Source: Anodontia alba (taxonomy: Eukaryota > Mollusca > Bivalvia > Lucinida > Lucinidae). From it: a DNA stretch of 64,000 nucleotides. Below, in pieces: positions 56,893 to 64,000 of this stretch. The notes beneath the pieces are model-generated. The model saw nothing but the letters and a program-made list of their open reading frames with translations. It searched no databases and was not told the origin of the DNA. The stretch lies in assembly GCA_964016985.1 (NCBI GenBank), contig OZ024823.1, forward strand, positions 128,145,692 to 128,209,691, read 5' to 3'. The position numbers were made by a program, and so were the translations under genes. Each line of letters begins with the position of its first letter. Within the stretch, counting starts at the first letter, position 1.

Positions 56893-58220
56893 TACCATAA
56901 TAAGACACTAACTGGACAAAATAAGACGCGCGTTTAAATAATAAGACGAAATATAGACAAGTTCACATATTTCATAGACAAGATAACCCAACATTTTAAC
57001 ATAATGATATAGTCTTTTGACATAATAAGATATTATGTACACAAAACATCACACCCATCTGCATAACAACAAGTTGTATAAACAAGTTCACATGCTTCGA
57101 AGACAAGATAACCCAACGTTTCAACATAATAACATACCCTTTTAACATAATAAGACACTGTTTGAAGAAAATAACATACGTGTTCAACATAATAACATAG
57201 TCTTTTAACATAATAATACACTGTGTGGACAAAACAACACGAGCGTCAAACAAAATAACAGTTTGTATAGACAAGTTCACATGTTTCGTTCACAAAATAA
57301 CCCATTCAACTTTTTCACATAACAACATAGCCTTTTAACATAATAAGATACTGTGTGGACAAAACAGCACACCCGTTGAACATAATAACACTTATTATAA
57401 ATCAAATGCTTCATAGACAAGATAACCTAAATTTTAACATAATAGCGTAGCCTTTCAACAAAATAAGACAGAGTGTGGGCATAACAAACAATGCGTTTAA
57501 CATAATAACACATTTACAGACATACTCCATAAACAAGATAACCAGATTTCTTAACATAATAACATAGCCTTTTAACATAATAAGACACTGTTTGGACAAA
57601 ACAACACAAATATTTAACATAATAGCATGATGTATAGACCAAAGCTTTTTAACATAATAACATAGCGTTTTAACAGAATAAGACTGTGTGTGAGCAAAAC
57701 AACACGCGTGTGTGACACAATAACATGGTTTAAAGACAAATTCACATGCTTCGTAGACAAGAAAACCCATTTTTAAACATAATAAGATAGCATTTTAACA
57801 TAACATGACACTATGTGGACAAAACAGCAAGTGCATTTAAAATAATAACATAACAGTTTAACATAATAAGACACTGACTGGACAAAACAACATAAGCATT
57901 TAACATACTAACATGTTGTATAGACAAGTTTACATGCTTCGTAGACAAGATAAACCAGTTTTTAACATAATGACATAGCCTTTTAACATAATAAGACTCC
58001 TTGTGGACAAAACAACACGCGAGTTTAACATAACACCATAGCCCTTAACATAATAAGACACCGTGTGGCCATAACAACACAAGCGTTTATCATGACAACA
58101 TGACCTTTTAACATAATACGATATGTGTGGACAAAACAACACATGCTTTAACATAATAGCTAATCGTGTAGACAAGTTTACACGCTTCTCAGACAAGGTA
58201 ACCCATCTTTTAACATAATA
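56893..58220. repeat. Satellite with TTTTAACATAATAACATAG units
   Basis: A complex array of ~20-bp TTTAACATAATA subunits alternating with GTGTGGACAAAACAACAC and a longer CTTCGTAGACAAGATAACCC marker every 117-240 bp. It runs directly into the assembly gap. Confidence 0.9.
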
Positions 58221-58420
58221 NNNNNNNNNNNNNNNNNNNNNNNNNNNNNNNNNNNNNNNNNNNNNNNNNNNNNNNNNNNNNNNNNNNNNNNNNNNNNNNN
58301 NNNNNNNNNNNNNNNNNNNNNNNNNNNNNNNNNNNNNNNNNNNNNNNNNNNNNNNNNNNNNNNNNNNNNNNNNNNNNNNNNNNNNNNNNNNNNNNNNNNN
58401 NNNNNNNNNNNNNNNNNNNN
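58221..58420. other. Assembly gap (200 N)
   Basis: Exactly 200 N, a conventional size for a gap of unknown length. It falls at the edge of the satellite. Confidence 0.99.
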
Positions 58421-58540
58421 GCTCAGGCCATTAAGCATATTTGGGACGCTGCTCTGATTCCGGCATCTGTTGGTTGTATACCTTGCAGCGCGCCGCTGGA
58501 CCATATCTAAGTTTCTCTTTTCTTGGCTCGTATACTGGCT
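58421..58540 (-). pseudogene. LINE reverse transcriptase C-terminal fragment
   Basis: On the minus strand from about 58504, VQRRAARYTTNR followed by NQSSVPNMLNGL matches the conserved C-terminal segment of Jockey/CR1-type LINE reverse transcriptases (VQRRAARF, NRY, SVS.ML). The open frame runs into the gap, so the rest is unseen. It may belong to a family different from the 8680-11945 remnant, which does not preserve this segment. Confidence 0.75.
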
Positions 58541-59019
58541 GCAAACCGAGGCGCAGTCTTCCGTGTTCGGCCGTACAAGGGTGAAGTAGGCTGATGCTTT
58601 AGGAACTCTGTTGCTCGCACAGTTTCCTTAGGAGACAACCTTTTTCACAATCCTGTCTATATGCTAATTCCAGATAAAACTAGAATAAGTCAATTCCAGT
58701 GCACTTATATCATACCTCTGTGTCCGGCTTGTGATTTTTCGGGCTGTGATATGGCGATCGAACCATAGTTGTTCTCAACATGCTAATTTGTCTGGGTTAT
58801 ATAATATAACAATATCATTCCCAATCCCAGCAAGCATTCTGCCTGAAACTAATATCGGACCTATATCGGCCCGGCAGGAAACCTTTCGGGCCGATAACAG
58901 TCCGATATAGATTTAAGCAGAATGCTGACTTGGATGACTCGTCCCTTATTGCCAGTTTCTTTAAGTCGCCCCGTCGTTAGAGGCTATTCTGCATTTACAT
59001 GAGCCGGGTACATTTCCTA
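58541..59019. other. Short palindrome, otherwise nothing recognised
   Basis: CAGCAAGCATTCTGCCTGAA and CCTATATCGGCCCGGCAGG pair with CCGATATAGA and AGCAGAATGCTGACTTGG at about 58838-58935, an imperfect inverted repeat of unknown class. Confidence 0.4.
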
Positions 59020-59215
59020 AAAGACAACATATGCACCCAGCGAAGACTTAGATTAGCCTGCATATCCGCGCTGTCTGATCAGAACCTTCGTTGCCCGCCC
59101 GAAGACGCTTTGGATCATTGGCTACTGTCAGAGAGCCCTTCGAAGACCCTGAGTAGACTGTACGGTTGCACAGGCTGAGCTGAGTCTTCGCTGGGCGCAC
59201 ATGCAGTCTTGTAGG
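59020..59215. repeat. Foldback repeat of the GCGCCCAG family
   Basis: GCACCCAGCGAAGACTTAGA, TATCCGCGCTGTCTGATCAG and CTGAGTCTTCGCTGGGCGCA form the typical layout. Confidence 0.6.
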
Positions 59216-59300
59216 AAATGCTGTGATATGGATCATAAAATACAGTCGTCAGCAAAACGTCAAGAGTTTGATGTTACATTGTCTGTCTATAGTTAATCAT

Positions 59301-59581
59301 CATCACGAAAACATGCCTATATAATTTTGACCCCCTTAAACCCCACTTTCATATAGTAAAACTGGGGTTTACAGGGGTATACATTATTTTTTCTTATTTC
59401 TGCTCAAAACATATATTGCGGGTACTCATTAGAACCGCTTCGTCAAGGCGGTTCTAACGAGTACCCACAATATAGGTTTTGAGCAGAAATATGAAAAATA
59501 ACAGAATTTTTATCTGAAAATTTTCATTTTTTTTTTGTAGTAAAATTTACAATATATTTAAATAGGCGTGTTTTCGTAATG
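59301..59581 (-). mobile_element. MITE-A copy 12
   Basis: CATCACGAAAACATGCC to GCGTGTTTTCGTAATG. Hairpin at about 59407-59478. Confidence 0.9.
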
Positions 59582-59682
59582 TAATGAACACCAGGAAGTG
59601 ACTGATGGCTGCTCAGGGTATGCACATTGACGAAACAAGCTTTTGTTGCTCGTTTCCAGCTAGAATTCTGCTAAAATATATA

Positions 59683-60144
<462 letters not shown>

Positions 60145-60261
60145 TACAAACAAACAATAAGAGCACGATATATATTAAAGCAGGCTGGTGACTACACAAC
60201 CCTTGAACATAATTAATGGAGATGTTAAGGAACGGCCATGATCACAGGTCACCGTCAATCA

Positions 60262-60540
60262 CTGTAAAAATTGTCCGTAGGTTTTACGGTAAAATAACTG
60301 GTAATCAGCTGTCAATACCTTTACCATTAATTTAATGGGCACCCGTATAACTTCTGCAGGAATTATCTCTTAGTTAGCGGCAAGGGTGGGTTGCCCATAA
60401 CCCTACCCTGACCTGCTTACCATGCTTTGCCTCAACCTGTCAATTACAGCGAAACGATTTCCTAAAATAATCAACGGGCGTTCGTAAAAAAGTAACCGTA
60501 CATGCACTCGCAGCTCGTTGACAGGTGTTTTGACCATAAA
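60262..60540. repeat. Dispersed repeat shared with 1940-2330
   Basis: It begins CACTGTAAAAATTGTCCGTA and includes GCAGGAATTATCTCTTAG, CCTAAAATAATCAACGGGCG. No matching right terminus is seen, so it may be a truncated larger element of the CACTGTAAAA family. Confidence 0.55.
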
Positions 60541-60559
60541 GCCATTTCACAGGCTGAAC

Positions 60560-61060
60560 ATATACGGTAGAATCTCAATTGCTCCAACACTGATGGCTCG
60601 TTTACCACGGCTAATCCGAACACACTTTTGAGTCCCTACACTGTAAAAAGATCCCATAGATTTTACGGTAAATAATTGCAACTGGTTGCCAGTACGTGTA
60701 GCATAAATTTAGGTAGGGCATTGAAGCGCAAGGTAGGCAACGTACAGTATATAGTAGGGATGTGAGCTACCACACCGTAGCTTAAGCTTACACATCCTTA
60801 CCCAATCATTCGAGGAAATTTCTGCGATAGTTCTAGGGTCCCCGTAAAAATTTACGGTAAATGCGTTGGCAGCTTTACCGTAAAATCTACGAGAATTTTT
60901 ACAGTGTACGAATTTTTTCCTATAGCTCAAGAAAACAAATATTCAGGGGAGTTTCTTATTTAATCATGAAATTGTATATTGTGTTTTTTCATTAGTATCG
61001 CCTCGAGGAGGCGTTTCTATTGAGTACACTCAATATATCATTATTATGTAAAATATAAAA
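60560..61060 (-). repeat. Dispersed repeat family B, interrupted
   Basis: GCTCGTTTACCACGGCTAAT at the left of the MITE and TAGCTCAAGAAAACAAATAT with a hairpin TTAGTATCGCCTCGAGGAGG at the right reproduce the 13260-12930 order. The MITE at 60639-60906 lies between. Confidence 0.6.
60639..60906. mobile_element. CACTGTAAAAA MITE with TA duplication
   Basis: CACTGTAAAAAGATCCCATA at the left and the inverse ACGAGAATTTTTACAGTG at the right, TA on both sides (60637-60638, 60907-60908). A TA target suggests Tc1/mariner-type mobilisation. It splits a family B repeat (60560-61060). Confidence 0.8.
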
Positions 61061-61361
61061 AAAATCCTTAAATTATTTTCATTTGTTCCTGACCTGGCGT
61101 CTGATTAACACTCAGTAGCACGAACAACCCATATCTCGAACAAATTTCCATTGTCCTAAAGATATTCGAGCCATTGAAGTTCGACTGTAGCTACTTGGCC
61201 AGCCAAGCGACCAGCTCCATCTTCCACACGAAACTACATGCACATAGTACAGATCAAACACAAAGATAGGGTACCAAAGACGATGGAACAAAGTAAAATG
61301 ATTCTGAAAGGAATGACCATTGAGAACAATGACCAGACTCACAAAATTGAAAGCAATTTAA

Positions 61362-61642
61362 CATTACGAAAACACGCCTATTCAAATATATTGAAAATTT
61401 TACAGCCAAAAACTGGCAAATTTTCAGATAAAAAAAATCTAATAATTTTCATATTTCTGCTCAAAACATAGATTGTGGGTACTCGTTAGAACCGCCTCGG
61501 CGAGGCGGTTCTAACGAGTACCCACAATCTATGTTTTTGAGCAGAAAGAAGAAAAATAATGTTTACCCCTGTAAACCCCAGTTTTACTATATAAAAGTGG
61601 TGTTTAAGAGGGTCAAAATTATATAGGCATGTTTTCGGGATA
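61362..61642 (+). mobile_element. MITE-A copy 13
   Basis: CATTACGAAAACACGCC to GCATGTTTTCGGGAT. Perfect hairpin at 61466-61535. Confidence 0.9.
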
Positions 61643-62510
61643 AGAGTCACATTCTGGACCAGACTAACCAGCCTGGGGCCATTATGTCATGCAAAGAACA
61701 AACTATATCAGAATTGGTGCCTTCGAACCTGCAGGGATTTATAAAAACACTAATTTGCGACCAACAAAATGTTTGAGTTCACTGGTACAACAATGGCACA
61801 ATGCGAACCTTCGGCGCTGACCGATCATTGCTCCCGAAAAAAAACCCGCAAGATGTGTTCTGACCATTATAAAGATAAGAAAAAACAACAACAACACCTG
61901 TTTCATTAAGCTGTGTGCATTCTTTATGTGAAGCAAACCTTTGTGTCAGTATTCCACATGCTGACCCAATCTTTTATTACGTATCGTGGTCGATATACCA
62001 CTATAGCCTTTAAGTCAAGCAATTTATAAATCCTCATATTACAGCCCCTGTACTTCTTTATTCATAGCATATATTGTTGGTACTCGTTTGAATTGTCTCG
62101 ACAATATTCTTAACATTGCACAAGTTCGAGTTCTCATAGCTGATCGATCATTGATTCCTGTAAAAAAAAAAAACTATTCAGGAGAACTTGCATTAAGGCT
62201 CAATTTTGCACCCCCCCCCCCCCCCCCCCCATTCCGAACAGATACATCTTTAAACGGTTTGTGTCTTTATCCAAGCCTGTCATCAAATATAAATGGAAAT
62301 ATGTGTCAGGACCCCTTGAGGAAAATATATGAGGTCAAAGTTCAGTCTCATCTATGTAATCTATACAATTTAATATCATTATAAGGATGGGCCATGAAAA
62401 TTGGTAAAAAATAAAATTGTGTCAGAATCAAAATGTTTGTGCTTTTGTTTTGAGAAATGATCTAAGTTTCAGGTCTGAATCGTTGGATACTACAAAATGT
62501 ATCAAATGGA
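61643..62510. other. No gene; C-run and decayed hairpin
   Basis: A 20-base C run lies at about 62211-62230. TTGGTACTCGTTTGAATTG at 62074 is a remnant of the shared hairpin core. No coding signature. Confidence 0.45.
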
Positions 62511-62818
62511 GAGTAGAAGCCCGTATGAGGCCTTGCGCATGCGCAGAATGATGAGAATCCGCATATATTGCGCATGCTCGAAAACACGTTTTTGCTTGAC
62601 GCGGCCCATTTGATTAATATATTGAAAGAATTCTGAATATCGAGACGATGAACTGAATGTTTCAAGTCTTATTTTTCTGAGGAAAAAAGGAAAAAATTCG
62701 TTATTTTTCATCTGATGACTTAGCCTTCATGCCATTTGAGCTTAAAGGGGCTGGATAAACTTTGTAGCGTTTCCGCCATTTTTACAAGGGTGATAACTTT
62801 TGTATGAATTCTTGTTTG

Positions 62819-63097
62819 CATCACGAAAACATACCTTTACAATTTTGACCCCCTCGAACCCCACTTTTATATAGTAAAACTGGGGTTTACAGGGGTATAC
62901 ATTATTTTCCTTATTTCTGCTCAAAAACATAGATTGTGGGTACTCGTTAGAACCGCCTCAATGAGGCGGTTCTAACGAGTACCCACAATCTATGTTTTGA
63001 GCAGAAACATGAAAAATATCAGAATGTTTTATCTGAAAATTTTCATTTTTTGGTGGTAAAAATTTCAGTATATTTGAATAGGCATGTTTTCGTAATG
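62819..63097 (-). mobile_element. MITE-A copy 14
   Basis: CATCACGAAAACATACC to GCATGTTTTCGTAATG. Perfect hairpin at about 62928-62997 around the CAATG turn. Confidence 0.9.
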
Positions 63098-63265
63098 GCC
63101 TCTCTGCATTCTAACCCCTCCTGAAATTGGTTTAACTTTAAAATAAAATAATTTGCTCCCTTGGAAGCACATTATTTCCTTTAAAAGTAGACCCTTTTTT
63201 CAAAAATGGAGAAAAACGCTTTTGGCAGAGCCCTTCTCTTGTAAATGCATATAGAACGAAATGCG

Positions 63266-63267
<2 letters not shown>

Positions 63268-63303
<36 letters not shown>
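63268..63303. repeat. (ATT)n microsatellite
   Basis: Twelve or so ATT units. A second (ATT)n(AGT)n tract lies at about 63565-63612. Confidence 0.9.
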
Positions 63304-63304
<1 letters not shown>

Positions 63305-63309
63305 GCCAC

Positions 63310-63584
63310 AACGTAAGAAAGCGTCCTTCCTATCGTGTACACCCAGTGAAGACTCAAATCAGCCTGCGCATCCTATGCACAGTTTGATCAGAGTCTTTTT
63401 TGTCTGCAAGAGGAACTTTTGCATCTTTGGCAATCCAAATTGCGTCCTGTGAAGATTCTAATCAGGCTGAATGCGCAGTCTGAACTGAACCTTCGCTGGG
63501 CACACGTGTACAACGGTACGTTTTCTGACGTTACGGCTCTTCTTCTTCTTCTCCTTTACCTTCTTATTATTATTATTATTATTA

Positions 63585-63615
<31 letters not shown>

Positions 63616-63830
63616 CCAGCGCACGGCAAAAGCTACAAGAAGGCTAGTGCAACTAGCAACGATTCAGATCAGCCTGCGCATCCGCGCAGCCAGATCTGAG
63701 TCTTTGCTGATCGCATGTGCCTTCTACAGTCTCTGGGCTATCCAAAGAGGGTAAACAAAAATCCTTGCCATACTGGGTGGATGTACAGGCTAATCTGAGT
63801 CTTTGCTGGTCACACAGGTCTTATTGTAGG
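63310..63830. repeat. Two foldback repeats of the GCGCCCAG family
   Basis: One spans about 63310-63532 (AAGCGTCCTTCCTATCGTG to ACGTTTTCTGACGTTACGG), the other about 63640-63830 (CAGATCAGCCTGCGCATCCG to GTCTTATTGTAGG). A 111-codon ORF across them is an artefact of the repeats and AGT tract. Confidence 0.55.
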
Positions 63831-64000
63831 TTGTGTCGTGTGCTGGCTTTTATTATAAAATAAGAGTTGTGGTTCAACCAATCATATCGCCCGAATTTTC
63901 AGTTTAGCGGACAGGATACATTTTTGGAATATTTCTACTATTTTTTAAAGGGAGTCAACGTTTTTTATTTTATTTTATTTTTTTTTTTTTATTATTTTTT

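Noticed and set aside
58178..58504. 108-codon ORF across the gap
   Set aside because: Most of it is N. Only the first ~28 residues are real, and they are a LINE RT fragment.

Overview
The window is a gene-poor, repeat-rich stretch of an animal nuclear genome. GT-AG introns, phase-1 extracellular domain exons, a tRNA-derived SINE, non-LTR and Ty3-type elements and many small inverted-repeat transposons all point to a metazoan. The repeat landscape resembles bivalve molluscs, possibly a venerid clam; that placement rests on general resemblance, not on a marker gene. No operon, CRISPR array or prokaryotic feature is present.

One host gene can be assembled from the sequence, on the minus strand from about 49.5 kb down to 18.75 kb. 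A TATA box (49501-49507) precedes exon 1 (signal peptide, 49383-49456). After a 16.0-kb intron comes exon 2 (33356-33387), then exon 3 (31921-32703: thrombospondin type-1 domain plus a long Pro/Thr mucin-like region), exon 4 (25110-25301: second TSP1 domain) and exon 5 (18748-18935: chitin-binding type-2/CBM14-like domain and stop). All four junctions are GT-AG and phase-compatible, giving a 422-residue secreted protein. A second, plus-strand CBM14 terminal exon (433-611), about 73% identical to exon 5, is the 3' end of a convergent paralogue whose other exons lie left of the window.

Almost everything else is mobile or tandem DNA. At 7.5-12 kb there is a 1-kb inverted-repeat element (second copy at 55.8 kb) and a decayed non-LTR retrotransposon. 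At 19.7-24.5 kb a composite repeat holds 128-bp and 179-bp tandem arrays, with a dead mariner inserted in the first. Introns 3 and 4 also hold a ~130-140-bp divergent tandem array and a 31-bp minisatellite. Intron 1 contains a complete but inactivated Ty3/gypsy element (39675-48205, plus strand) with the unusual order gag-PR-IN-RT-RNaseH, itself interrupted by a 2.0-kb hAT-like element with a perfect 8-bp target duplication. At 55.6-58.2 kb a satellite runs into a 200-N gap.

Across the window are 14 near-complete copies (plus one fragment) of a ~280-bp palindromic MITE (called MITE-A here). The hairpin core of MITE-A recurs in at least six unrelated repeat contexts, including the hAT element. 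Three copies of a pogo-like TA-flanked MITE, three of another inverted-repeat MITE, a piggyBac-like TTAA-flanked MITE and several SINE copies complete the inventory. Many are nested, so relative insertion order can be read directly.
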